Shown one piece after another: positions 16,007 through 22,862 of a stretch of 38,335 nucleotides of DNA. How positions within the stretch are numbered: position 1 is the first letter of the stretch; the number at the start of each line of letters is the position of its first letter. A model generated the notes under the pieces. That model had not been told where the DNA came from. It was given only the letters and a program-made list of their open reading frames with translations, and did not search any database. The stretch is from positions 1 through 38,335 of the forward strand of contig DURK01000127.1 in the NCBI GenBank assembly GCA_012837325.1, in the 5' to 3' direction. Origin of the DNA: Clostridiales bacterium (GTDB lineage Bacteria; Bacillota; Clostridia; Caldicoprobacterales; DTU083). The position numbers were made by a program, and so were the translations under genes.

Positions 16007-16279
16007 GTGAACAAAGCTGAATTAATCTCTGCTGTTGCTGAAAAGAGTGAGCTGACCAAGAAGGATGCCGAAAAGGCGGTAAACGCTCTTGTAACCGTTA
16101 TCAGTGAAGCCCTGGCTGCAAATGAGAAGGTACAACTGGTTGGTTTCGGTACATTTGAAGTTCGGGACAGAGCAGAAAGAAAAGGCAGAAATCCCCAGAC
16201 AAAAGAGGAAATCACCATACCTGCTTCCAAAGCTCCTGTGTTTAAGGCAGGCAAAGCTTTGAAGGATGCCGTACAATAA
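16007..16279 (+). CDS. hup: HU family DNA-binding protein
   Basis: HU is a small histone-like dimer that bends and compacts DNA. The 90-residue protein has the full signature: [20 protein letters not shown] at the start, [24 protein letters not shown] (DNA-binding arms) and the [19 protein letters not shown] end. GTG at 16007 follows AAGGAGGG. The 150-base gap before it must hold its promoter, but no clear consensus pair was seen. Clostridia commonly carry hup between mazG and the S4 gene. A strong terminator follows. Confidence 0.97.
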   Translation: MNKAELISAVAEKSELTKKDAEKAVNALVTVISEALAANEKVQLVGFGTFEVRDRAERKGRNPQTKEEITIPASKAPVFKAGKALKDAVQ

Positions 16280-16286
16280 AGCAAAG

Positions 16287-16316
16287 ACCGGGGGCAATCA
16301 CCCCGGTTTTTCTTTT
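16287..16316 (+). terminator. Intrinsic terminator after hup
   Basis: ACCGGGG and CCCCGGT form a GC-rich 7-base-pair stem with a 7-base loop, followed by TTTTCTTTTT. Confidence 0.9.
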
Positions 16317-16384
16317 TAAAGGCGGATCGCAAGCGTGGGAACAAAGGCTGCTTTTTCAGCAGCTGAATGGATATGGGGGATGAA

Positions 16385-16630
16385 TTGAATTTGCGTTTGG
16401 ATAAATTTCTAAAGGTGTCCAGAATTATCAAGCGAAGGACCGTGGCCAATGAGATCAGCAGCCAGGGAAGGGTGAAGATTAACGACAAGACAGCCAAGCC
16501 CGGCAGCGAGGTAAAGCCCGGCGATGTCATCAGCATCCAATTTGGTGACCGAACTCGTCAATACCAGGTGCTGGCTGTCAGTGATCATGTATCCAAAGAG
16601 GATGCAGGGCAAATGTACCGTGAAATCTGA
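16385..16630 (+). CDS. rqcP: S4-domain ribosome quality control protein RqcP (YabO)
   Basis: RqcP/YabO binds stalled 50S-peptidyl-tRNA complexes and works with RqcH to add C-terminal alanine tails. The about 81-residue protein is one S4 RNA-binding domain: LRLDKFLKVSRIIKRRT, then ISSQGRVKINDKTAKPGSEVKPGDVI, as in B. subtilis YabO and the related Hsp15. The frame opens at an ATG at 16367, but GGGGGA (16375-16380) points to TTG 16385; TTG 16391 would give the exact B. subtilis N-terminus MRLDKFLK. The position between hup and the yabP-yabQ pair is conserved. Confidence 0.93.
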   Translation: MNLRLDKFLKVSRIIKRRTVANEISSQGRVKINDKTAKPGSEVKPGDVISIQFGDRTRQYQVLAVSDHVSKEDAGQMYREI

Positions 16631-16743
16631 AAACTCTGGTATTGCTTCCCGCCATTCGGCAGATACTATCCTTGTACTCAAGAAATGTTGTCAAACAGGA
16701 AGGCAGACTTTTAACCAGGATAGAAGGAGGCGTACCATCAGAT

Positions 16744-17829
16744 ATGTTCTTAAATATTCGCAGAAGGGCTGCAGCTGTCTTTGCCATCATGCTTCTTTTC
16801 CTTCTCGTCTCAGCCTGTACAGGGCAGCGTGACCCGCAGGATCAAGGTCCTGCAGATAATATCCGGCAGCAGGGAAGGGTGGAACCCCGCTCCGACAGGA
16901 AAGAAAGCACAGAAAAGTCCGATGAAGAAGGGAAAAGGGATGAAAAGCAGGTCAAGAAGCCGGATCTTCCCCGAGCCATTGCCGCCGGGCAGGATCAGGA
17001 ACCCAGCCTGAAGGTTTATATCGTACAGGACCAACAAGTCAAAGACATGCCCTTTGAAGAGTATGTCGCCGGGGTGGTAGCAGGGGAAATCAAAAACGAC
17101 TGGCCTATGGAAGCCATTAAGGCCCAGGCTGTCATCGCCCGTACCTTTGTGCTTCAATTTATCAGTGAAAAGGGTCATTCCAAATACGAAAATGCACATG
17201 TATCCACCGATATTGAAGAAGCACAAGCCTGGAATGCCAAGGCCGTCAATGATCGGATCCGCCAGGCAGTGGAGCAGACCCGCGGCCAGGTTATCGTATA
17301 CCAGGGCGAGTTCGCCCGCACCTGGTTTCATTCCAACGCAGGCGGCAAAACCGCCACTCCCAAAGAAGGCCTGAACTATAAGGATGAAGAGCCGCCCTAT
17401 ATACAAGTAGTGAATTCACCCGATACCAATGAAGCTGTGGAAGCCGATGCAAAAAACTGGTCCGCTTCCTTTACCAAAGAAAAGATAATCGCTGCTTTCG
17501 AGAAGGCCGGCAAGCCCATCAAGGATTTCAGCAAAATTTCCATCGGGCAGAAGGGCCCCTCAGGGAGAGCGCTCACCATTCAGGTGGACGATGCCGAGAT
17601 TTCAGCCGCCGAGCTCAGGCTGGCCCTGGGAACCACGGACATGCGCTCAACCTTGATTGATGAGATTGCGTTGAAGGATGGCAGCGTGTCCATGTCCGGC
17701 AGAGGGTATGGTCACGGAGTAGGGATGTCTCAATGGGGTGCCTTTAATATGGCCAACAACGATAAATCAGCCAAGGATATTATCAATCATTACTTTAAGG
17801 ATGTGGACATTGTTACCATGTGGAAGTGA
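16744..17829 (+). CDS. SpoIID/LytB-domain lipoprotein (second SpoIID-like protein)
   Basis: This 361-residue protein has a basic N-terminus, a hydrophobic stretch and a lipobox LVSAC (C25), then a charged Lys/Glu/Gln-rich linker (about 30-85) and a full SpoIID domain (about 88-358). Seen motifs are PFEEYVAGVVAGEI (E115 aligns with the catalytic glutamate of SpoIID), MEAIKAQAVIARTF, TRGQVIVYQGEFARTWFHSNAGGKTA, and SGRGYGHGVGMSQWGAFNMA. SpoIID proteins cut peptidoglycan strands stripped of stem peptides. Unlike classical SpoIID, which has a membrane anchor, this one should be lipid-anchored. It is additional to the spoIID fragment at the left edge and lies between rqcP and yabP, where B. subtilis has no such gene. 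ATG 16744 is 13 bases after AAGGAGG, somewhat far; an upstream start would not give a signal peptide. It may act in germination or sporulation; role unproven. Confidence 0.88.
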   Translation: MFLNIRRRAAAVFAIMLLFLLVSACTGQRDPQDQGPADNIRQQGRVEPRSDRKESTEKSDEEGKRDEKQVKKPDLPRAIAAGQDQEPSLKVYIVQDQQVKDMPFEEYVAGVVAGEIKNDWPMEAIKAQAVIARTFVLQFISEKGHSKYENAHVSTDIEEAQAWNAKAVNDRIRQAVEQTRGQVIVYQGEFARTWFHSNAGGKTATPKEGLNYKDEEPPYIQVVNSPDTNEAVEADAKNWSASFTKEKIIAAFEKAGKPIKDFSKISIGQKGPSGRALTIQVDDAEISAAELRLALGTTDMRSTLIDEIALKDGSVSMSGRGYGHGVGMSQWGAFNMANNDKSAKDIINHYFKDVDIVTMWK

Positions 17830-17844
17830 AAAACATGAAGGAGC

Positions 17845-17893
17845 AAAAGCACCTTATTTCAGCAGAACTTTGCCGAAACAAGGTGCTTTTCTC
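17845..17893 (+). terminator. Probable terminator after the SpoIID-like gene
   Basis: AAAAGCACCTT and AAGGTGCTTTT form an 11-base-pair stem with a 24-base loop, ending in TTTTCTC. It separates the SpoIID-like gene from yabP. Confidence 0.65.
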
Positions 17894-17901
17894 ATTTCCG
17901 A

Positions 17902-17930
17902 GCATATCCAGGGTGTGGCAGGCATATTAT
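17902..17930 (+). promoter_or_regulatory. Candidate sigma-E promoter of yabP-yabQ
   Basis: GCATATC (17902-17908), 14 bases, then CATATTAT (17923-17930) matches sigma-E elements GMATATT-N14-CATACAAT at 6/7 and 6/8 positions with exact spacing. It lies between the preceding terminator and yabP; B. subtilis yabP-yabQ is sigma-E controlled. Confidence 0.55.
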
Positions 17931-17968
17931 CAAATATGGTATTTGCGTCAATGGAAGGAGGAGAGGAC

Positions 17969-18271
17969 ATGGTGCGCGAACTGGATGATAAGAAGCTTGT
18001 CAGAGGCAGAAGCCACAGCATACTGATGGAAAATCGGGAGAGGGTAACCATTACCGGAGTACAGGATGTGGACAGTTTTGATGAAGGTTCGGTTTTACTG
18101 GTCACCGATTTGGGATACATTGCCCTGCATGGAATCGATCTGCATATCAGCAAACTCAATCTGGAGGATGGACAGTTAATCGTTGAAGGAGAAATCATCG
18201 GCATTGAATACAATGATCATGATGGATTGGGCGGCAAAAGCGGTGGATTCTTTAAGAAGCTGTTCAGATAA
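17969..18271 (+). CDS. yabP: Sporulation protein YabP
   Basis: This 100-residue protein of the YabP/YqfC family has LVRGRSHSILMENRERVTITGV, the block SVLLVTDLGYIALHGIDLHI and the end GGFFKKLFR, all matching YabP. Its biochemical role is not known; it is made in the mother cell under sigma-E, and B. subtilis yabP is required for efficient sporulation together with yabQ. The frame is open far upstream into the previous gene, but ATG 17969 follows GGAGGAGAGG and gives the family length. It is followed after 15 bases by yabQ. Confidence 0.93.
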   Translation: MVRELDDKKLVRGRSHSILMENRERVTITGVQDVDSFDEGSVLLVTDLGYIALHGIDLHISKLNLEDGQLIVEGEIIGIEYNDHDGLGGKSGGFFKKLFR

Positions 18272-18286
18272 GGAGGCATCTGCCTA

Positions 18287-18781
18287 ATGCTTTCCACATT
18301 CAATCAAGCCTATGTATTTCTGTTCACCGTCTATGCCGGGTTTATCATAGGCTTTCTTTATGACTGCTGCAGGATGGTACGAAAAATGATCCATGCAGGG
18401 GTGTTTGTTACCGGAGTATTGGATCTGCTGTTTTGGTCCATGATAGGCATGCTTTCCTTTCTCGTTATATTTTACGTAAACAACGGCGATGTCCGGCTTT
18501 ATACCATTTTGGGTTTTGTAATCGGATGGATTCTGTATATTCTGACCCTGAGTCCCTTTGTAATGAAGGCCTTGAACTGGATTTACCGGGCATTGGCTGC
18601 CATGATTCAATGGCTGGTAAAAATTTTGCTTTGGCCTTTTCGTATGCTTTGGAAAGCCGTCAGCAGGCCTTTGGCCTTTATTAAGCGGAACTGGAACAGG
18701 TGGTGGACAGAGCGAAGAAGGAAATTCCTGTCATGCCTCAAAAAAACAGTTAAAAAAGGAGAGGATGAAAAGGAATTCTGA
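18287..18781 (+). CDS. yabQ: Spore cortex biosynthesis protein YabQ
   Basis: This 164-residue membrane protein has about three to four hydrophobic segments in residues 1-110 (TFNQAYVFLFTVYAGFIIGF, then VLDLLFWSMIGMLSFLVIFY and the following helices). A strongly basic tail (KRNWNRWWTERRRKFLSCLKK) completes it. It matches the YabQ family, which localises to the forespore outer membrane and is needed for cortex formation in B. subtilis. ATG 18287 is 9 bases after AAGGAGG. It pairs with yabP under the likely sigma-E promoter and precedes the divIC-like gene. Confidence 0.92.
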   Translation: MLSTFNQAYVFLFTVYAGFIIGFLYDCCRMVRKMIHAGVFVTGVLDLLFWSMIGMLSFLVIFYVNNGDVRLYTILGFVIGWILYILTLSPFVMKALNWIYRALAAMIQWLVKILLWPFRMLWKAVSRPLAFIKRNWNRWWTERRRKFLSCLKKTVKKGEDEKEF

Positions 18782-18836
18782 TTTCTATGTCGAATACATA
18801 TGAATGGAAGCATTGCAAAGGAAAGTAGGGTATACT

Positions 18837-19124
18837 ATGGCAAAGAAAGGTTATGTGTTGAAGTTTCGCACCAAACTATTATTAACCCTGCTCTTTTTGA
18901 GCTATTTCCTTTTTTTGCTTTTCCAGCAATCCTTTGAAATGCAAGCCCAGCAGGCAGCCATTTCCCAGCTCCAGCAGGCCATTTCTCAGGCACAGCACGA
19001 AAATGAAGTGCTCCTCCGCCAGATTGAGCACACCAAATCCCAGGAGTATATCGAGCAGGCCGCTCGAGAAAGGCTGGGCTGGGTCAAGGAAGGCGAAACC
19101 ATTTTCATCGAAAAAAAAGATTAG
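18837..19124 (+). CDS. divIC: Septum formation initiator, DivIC/FtsB family
   Basis: This 95-residue bitopic protein has a short basic cytoplasmic N-terminus, one membrane segment (LLLTLLFLSYFLFLLF, about 15-31) and an external coiled coil rich in Gln/Ala (about 35-70). It ends in the FtsB/DivIC signature ARERLGWVKEGETIFI. Such proteins form the FtsL-FtsB/DivIC-DivIB complex that activates septal wall synthesis. An ATG at 18804 is in frame, but ATG 18837 with TAGGG six bases upstream gives the normal length. The position after yabQ and before the S1 gene is that of B. subtilis divIC. Confidence 0.93.
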   Translation: MAKKGYVLKFRTKLLLTLLFLSYFLFLLFQQSFEMQAQQAAISQLQQAISQAQHENEVLLRQIEHTKSQEYIEQAARERLGWVKEGETIFIEKKD

Positions 19125-19141
19125 GAGGATGCAGGTTTTTT

Positions 19142-19555
19142 ATGGCGGTCGAGGTAGGACAAATAATAGAAGGTACCGTATCGGGTATTACGAATTTTGG
19201 TGCCTTTGTAGAGCTTGGTGAAGGTAAAACCGGTATGGTGCACATATCCGAAATTGCAGACGCATATGTTAAGGATATTCACGCTTATCTGAAGATTAAT
19301 GACAAGGTCAGGGTCAAGGTGCTGTCTGTTGACGAAAAGGGCAAGATCGGCCTTTCTGTTCGTCAGGCTGCAGTGGTGAAGAAATCCACCAGGCCGGCCG
19401 ATGTGGACTGGAGCAAGGAAGCGCGAAGCCAAAAGTGCGAATCCTTTGAGGAAACCCTTTCAAAGTTCATGAAAGACAGCGAAGAACGATTGCTGGATAT
19501 TAAGCGCAATCGAGAATCCAAAAGAGGCGGCGGATACTCTCGCGGAAGAGGGTAA
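19142..19555 (+). CDS. yabR: S1 RNA-binding domain protein (YabR-like)
   Basis: The 137-residue protein is one S1 domain (about 1-75; VGQIIEGTVSGITNFGAFVEL, GKTGMVHISEIADAYVKDI, LSVDEKGKIGLSVRQA) plus a charged tail ending in an RG-rich segment (KRGGGYSRGRG). It resembles B. subtilis YabR and other general stress S1 proteins that bind RNA or ribosomes; its role is undefined. ATG follows AGGAGGATG at proper spacing, 17 bases after divIC, so these are cotranscribed. Confidence 0.92.
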   Translation: MAVEVGQIIEGTVSGITNFGAFVELGEGKTGMVHISEIADAYVKDIHAYLKINDKVRVKVLSVDEKGKIGLSVRQAAVVKKSTRPADVDWSKEARSQKCESFEETLSKFMKDSEERLLDIKRNRESKRGGGYSRGRG

Positions 19556-19603
19556 CGGCCTGCCTGTCTTGTTGCGGCGGCTAAAAATTCCATCAAATAA
19601 TGG

Positions 19604-19632
19604 TTGACTTCTTATTTAGTTTATTATACAAT
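19604..19632 (+). promoter_or_regulatory. Sigma-A promoter of the tRNA cluster
   Basis: TTGACT (19604-19609) and TACAAT (19627-19632) are 17 bases apart, about 40 bases before the first tRNA. The leader contains a small hairpin TTGCGG-A6-CCGCAA. Confidence 0.6.
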
Positions 19633-19672
19633 ATGTCTTGTCGTTGCGGAAAAAACCGCAAGGCAGGAATAT

Positions 19673-19749
<77 letters not shown>

Positions 19750-19752
19750 TAT

Positions 19753-19829
19753 GGCGGCGTAGCTCAGTTGGCTAGAGCATTCGGTTCATACCCGGAGTGT
19801 CAGCGGTTCAAATCCGTTCGCCGCTACCA
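19753..19829 (+). tRNA. Elongator tRNA-Met (CAT)
   Basis: The cloverleaf folds with acceptor GGCGGCG/CGCCGCT, D-stem GCTC/GAGC, anticodon stem TTCGG/CCGGA around TTCATAC, T-stem AGCGG/CCGTT and encoded CCA. It begins 3 bases after the fMet tRNA. The body matches B. subtilis elongator Met rather than the CAT-anticodon Ile tRNA modified by TilS, though CAT alone cannot separate them. Confidence 0.9.
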
Positions 19830-19832
19830 AAA

Positions 19833-19863
19833 CAGAGGTCAGAGGTCAGAAGTCAGAGGTCAG
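19833..19863 (+). repeat. Short tandem repeat between tRNAs
   Basis: The 7-base unit CAGAGGT is repeated four times (third copy CAGAAGT), followed by CAG. It lies between the Met and Val tRNAs and has no coding potential of its own. Confidence 0.8.
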
Positions 19864-19893
19864 CGTTTAAGAGGGACATTAAGTCCAGCTTGA

Positions 19894-19926
19894 ATCCGGC
19901 TTCAGATTTCCGACATCCGGCTTCAG
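19894..19926 (+). repeat. 12-base direct repeat before tRNA-Val
   Basis: ATCCGGCTTCAG occurs at 19894-19905 and 19915-19926, with a 21-base period. Together with the adjacent tandem repeat it fills the spacer between the Met and Val tRNAs. Confidence 0.7.
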
Positions 19927-19931
19927 CACCT

Positions 19932-20007
19932 GGGAGCATAGCTCAGCTGGGAGAGCACCTGCCTTACAAGCAGGGGGTCATTGGTTCGAGCCCAATTGTT
20001 CCCACCA
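19932..20007 (+). tRNA. tRNA-Val (TAC)
   Basis: The 76-base cloverleaf has acceptor GGGAGCA/TGTTCCC, D-stem GCTC/GAGC, anticodon loop CTTACAA (anticodon TAC), T-loop TTCGAGC and encoded CCA. It is last in the cluster, before a terminator. Confidence 0.95.
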
Positions 20008-20011
20008 ATCC

Positions 20012-20041
20012 AAACCGAATTCATACGAATTCGGTTTTTTT
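20012..20041 (+). terminator. Terminator of the tRNA cluster
   Basis: AAACCGAATTC and GAATTCGGTTT form a perfect 11-base-pair stem with an ATAC loop, followed by T residues. Confidence 0.88.
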
Positions 20042-20187
20042 GATAACCATATCACAATCTTTTGTGAATTTCTACAGGATTTGTATGCCGCCTCCAGGCC
20101 GAATCCGGGGCCGCCTTGTCAGATTCTTTGTTTCTTCTATCATTGCATGGTTTTTTGTCGTAAAGTTTATTTTTCATCTCCTGCTAT

Positions 20188-20196
20188 ATTGACAAA
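20188..20196 (-). promoter_or_regulatory. Spo0A-box-like site over the spoIIE -35
   Basis: ATTGACAAA matches the reverse of the Spo0A box (TTYGACAAA) at 8 of 9 positions and overlaps the -35 element. Spo0A~P activates spoIIE in B. subtilis from boxes in this region; binding here is inferred. Confidence 0.5.
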
Positions 20197-20221
20197 TAAT
20201 TTGGACAAGCTTTGCTATAAT
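20189..20221 (+). promoter_or_regulatory. spoIIE promoter with 21-base spacer
   Basis: Perfect TTGACA (20189-20194) and perfect TATAAT (20216-20221) are 21 bases apart. This over-long spacing is the known peculiarity of Spo0A-activated sigma-A promoters such as B. subtilis spoIIE and spoIIG. Confidence 0.72.
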
Positions 20222-20275
20222 GGCATCACTCTCCCTTTTAAAGGGTTTACATTATTTGTACAGGTGGTGTTGAGA

Positions 20276-22672
20276 TTGGTTCAAAAGGATGCCTTGCTGC
20301 CTCTGAACGGATGGCTGAATCGAAGTGGTGCCAAAAAAAAGACCTCTGCTTTTCCGACAGGCTTTCTCATACAGGAAATATTGACGATACTGGTCTGTTT
20401 TCTCATTGGACGAGCGGTGCTGCTCCATCAGATTGCTCCTTTCGGCATTGCGCTGTTTGCTGTTCTCCTATCCAGACGCAAGGGAGGGCTTGGCGCTTTT
20501 CTGGCTGTCGTTGCCGGACTGCTCAGCAATGGATTCGGACTGGCGGCAGTCCGTTCGATAGCAGTCATGCTGCTTTTTTCCGCTCTATGCACCTATATGG
20601 GAAAAAAGTCCGGGAGGCTGACCGTTTTTCGGACTGCGGCTGCTGTCCTGTTTACTATGCTGGCGGTGAATACGGCATGTTTTCTTTTGAACGGATTGAT
20701 TTTGTATCAGGCCCTGCTTGGTTTGTTTGAAAGCATTGTGGGGTTTGTTATGGTTTATATCTTTTCCCGTTCCATAGATGTTCTCTGGGATCAAAAGAGA
20801 AGGCAGATTCTATCCGGAGAAGAGATGATTTGTCTGAGCCTTTTTCTATCCCTGCTGATCATTGGAATCTGGGATATCACCATCCTGTCGGTTTCCCTGC
20901 GTAGCAGCTTAACCATCCTGCTCATTTTGTTGTCTGCCTACATGGGCGGAGCGGGTACAGGAGCGGCAATCGGCATTACCACGGGTTTTATGCTGTCTCT
21001 CTCCTCTACGCCTGATCCGGCGCTGATGGGCAGCCTTGCCGTATGCGGCTTGCTGGCAGGCACCTTTAGGGAGCTGGGACGGCCGGGCTCCAGCATCGCC
21101 TTTTTCCTGGCCAATATTCTCATGACTTACTACATTAATCGGTCCACCTATGTCATATTACCCTTTGGAGAGATTGCAGGGGCTGCGTTCCTGTTTCTGA
21201 TTCTCCCTCAAAAGTCCATCCGGTTTTTGGAGGGATTCATACATTCCAGCCGGGTTCGTGCAGACGACCGGCGAACCTACGGGAAAAGGGTACAGGAGCT
21301 GACAGTAAGCAGACTGAATGAGTTTGCTCATGTGTTCCGCCATTTGTCCAAGGTGTTCGGAAGAATTTCCGGACGGGGCGTTTCAGCCGAACAGGAGGAA
21401 TTGTCCGGATTGTTTGAAAAGGTGGCTGCGGAAACCTGCAAAGGGTGTCCCTTGTATCGCAGCTGCTGGGAGCGCGACTTTTATCAGACCTATACCAATA
21501 TGTTTGAAATGCTGTCTGCATGTGAAGAAAAAGGCTGCATAGAAGAAAAGGACATACCAGTCAGCATGAAAAAGCGCTGTCTGAATGCAGGTAATCTGAT
21601 GGAAGATATGAATCTCATCTATCATACCTATTGCACCAACCTGAAATGGCAGAAGAGGCTGGGAGACTGCAGGCAGCTGGTAGCGGAGCAGCTGGAGGGG
21701 GTCAGCCAGGTGGTTACCGACCTTGCTGCCGAGCTGGACATGGATGTCCGGTTTCGATCCGGAATGGAGGATGCAATCCGACTGGAGCTGGACAAGAATG
21801 GCATTCAGACAGGTGAAATTCTGGTATTGGAAAAGCCCGGCGGCAAAACCGAGGTCAGCATTCAAAAACCGGTATGCGGAGGCAGCAAAGAATGCCTGAA
21901 GATGGTGGAGCCCATCGTAAGCCGGGTGTTGGGAAAACCCATGAGTCGTCAGCATAAGGATTGCACCCGGGCAGGCAGAAAAGACTGCACCCTGCATTTA
22001 TCGGAAACCCGGCAGTTTGAGATTATCACCGGAGTTGCAAGACAAGCCCGGCAGCAAAACACCACTTGCGGGGACAGCTATTCCTTTGCCTCGGTAAGGG
22101 ACGGCAAATACATGCTTGCACTAAGCGATGGAATGGGTTTTGGTGCTCGGGCGGCGGAGGAAAGCAGTGCGGTGATTTCCCTGCTGGAGAATTTTCTGGA
22201 AGCTGGTTTCGATCAGAGCATTACCATCAAGACCATTAACTCGATCCTGATGCTTCGTTCCAGAGAAGAAATGTTTGCAACGGCTGATCTTTGTATTATG
22301 GATCTGGTAGACGGGCAGGCGGAATTTATAAAAATAGGCGGAGCATCCAGCTTTCTGCGCAGAGACGGAGAAGTGGAAATTATCCGCCAGCCTGCCCTCC
22401 CCATAGGGATTCTGGAGGATGTTCAATTGGAGAGCATCTTTGTACCGATTCAAGATGAGGATATGATTGTCATGGCCACCGACGGCATTTTGGATGCATT
22501 TGCCGCAGCAGGGGATGGTGAGCAGGCTCTTGCGGCCTTTATCACAACGCTGAACACTGCCAATCCGCAGGAATTGGCGGAATCCATTATGGAGGAGGCC
22601 TTGTTTCATGCCGACGGGGCAGCGGAAGATGATATGACCGTGATGGCCGGCCGGGTATGGAAGCCATTTTAA
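20276..22672 (+). CDS. spoIIE: Stage II sporulation protein E, serine phosphatase
   Basis: SpoIIE dephosphorylates SpoIIAA~P, freeing sigma-F in the forespore, and also takes part in polar septation through FtsZ. The 798-residue protein has a hydrophobic N-terminal region with about ten membrane segments (about 25-325), a central regulatory and FtsZ-binding part with a Cys-rich patch (ETCKGCPLYRSCWERDF), and a C-terminal PP2C domain (about 575-795). Metal-binding aspartates are in CGDSYSF (D600), ALSDGMGFG (D618) and ATDGILDAF (D736). The frame is open upstream through the promoter, so a start there is impossible; TTG 20276, eight bases after AGGTGG, is the most likely. Position after the tRNA cluster is conserved. 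A strong terminator follows. Confidence 0.96.
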   Translation: MVQKDALLPLNGWLNRSGAKKKTSAFPTGFLIQEILTILVCFLIGRAVLLHQIAPFGIALFAVLLSRRKGGLGAFLAVVAGLLSNGFGLAAVRSIAVMLLFSALCTYMGKKSGRLTVFRTAAAVLFTMLAVNTACFLLNGLILYQALLGLFESIVGFVMVYIFSRSIDVLWDQKRRQILSGEEMICLSLFLSLLIIGIWDITILSVSLRSSLTILLILLSAYMGGAGTGAAIGITTGFMLSLSSTPDPALMGSLAVCGLLAGTFRELGRPGSSIAFFLANILMTYYINRSTYVILPFGEIAGAAFLFLILPQKSIRFLEGFIHSSRVRADDRRTYGKRVQELTVSRLNEFAHVFRHLSKVFGRISGRGVSAEQEELSGLFEKVAAETCKGCPLYRSCWERDFYQTYTNMFEMLSACEEKGCIEEKDIPVSMKKRCLNAGNLMEDMNLIYHTYCTNLKWQKRLGDCRQLVAEQLEGVSQVVTDLAAELDMDVRFRSGMEDAIRLELDKNGIQTGEILVLEKPGGKTEVSIQKPVCGGSKECLKMVEPIVSRVLGKPMSRQHKDCTRAGRKDCTLHLSETRQFEIITGVARQARQQNTTCGDSYSFASVRDGKYMLALSDGMGFGARAAEESSAVISLLENFLEAGFDQSITIKTINSILMLRSREEMFATADLCIMDLVDGQAEFIKIGGASSFLRRDGEVEIIRQPALPIGILEDVQLESIFVPIQDEDMIVMATDGILDAFAAAGDGEQALAAFITTLNTANPQELAESIMEEALFHADGAAEDDMTVMAGRVWKPF

Positions 22673-22715
22673 CTTCCGGAGGATTGATGGGTCAAAACCA
22701 GTTCGTATTCTAGCA

Positions 22716-22758
22716 AAGCCTGCAGCATGTTTCAAATGCTGCAGGCTTCTTTGATTTT
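22716..22758 (+). terminator. Intrinsic terminator after spoIIE
   Basis: AAGCCTGCAGCAT and ATGCTGCAGGCTT form a perfect 13-base-pair stem with a 7-base loop, then CTTTGATTTTT. Confidence 0.85.
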
Positions 22759-22776
22759 TCATCCTGTTGATTTTTC

Positions 22777-22805
22777 TTGAAAATTAATGGAAAAAAGGCT
22801 ACAAT
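22777..22805 (+). promoter_or_regulatory. Sigma-A promoter of tilS
   Basis: TTGAAA (22777-22782) and TACAAT (22800-22805) are 17 bases apart, about 57 bases before tilS and directly after the spoIIE terminator. Confidence 0.62.
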
Positions 22806-22862
22806 GATACTATTCTTTCCTTGTACTTATTTTTACTGCACGAAGAAGCAAGGTGAATGTAC

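Noticed and set aside
19645-19665. Hairpin TTGCGG-A6-CCGCAA before tRNA-fMet considered as a terminator
   Set aside because: No T-run follows and it lies between the tRNA promoter and the first tRNA, so it is more likely just leader structure.
19797-20192. Plus-strand open frame across the tRNA region
   Set aside because: It runs through the end of tRNA-Met, the repeats, the whole tRNA-Val and its terminator, so it cannot be a real gene.
20081-20275. 65-codon N-terminal extension of spoIIE
   Set aside because: It would be translated from DNA upstream of the spoIIE promoter and has no similarity to SpoIIE.
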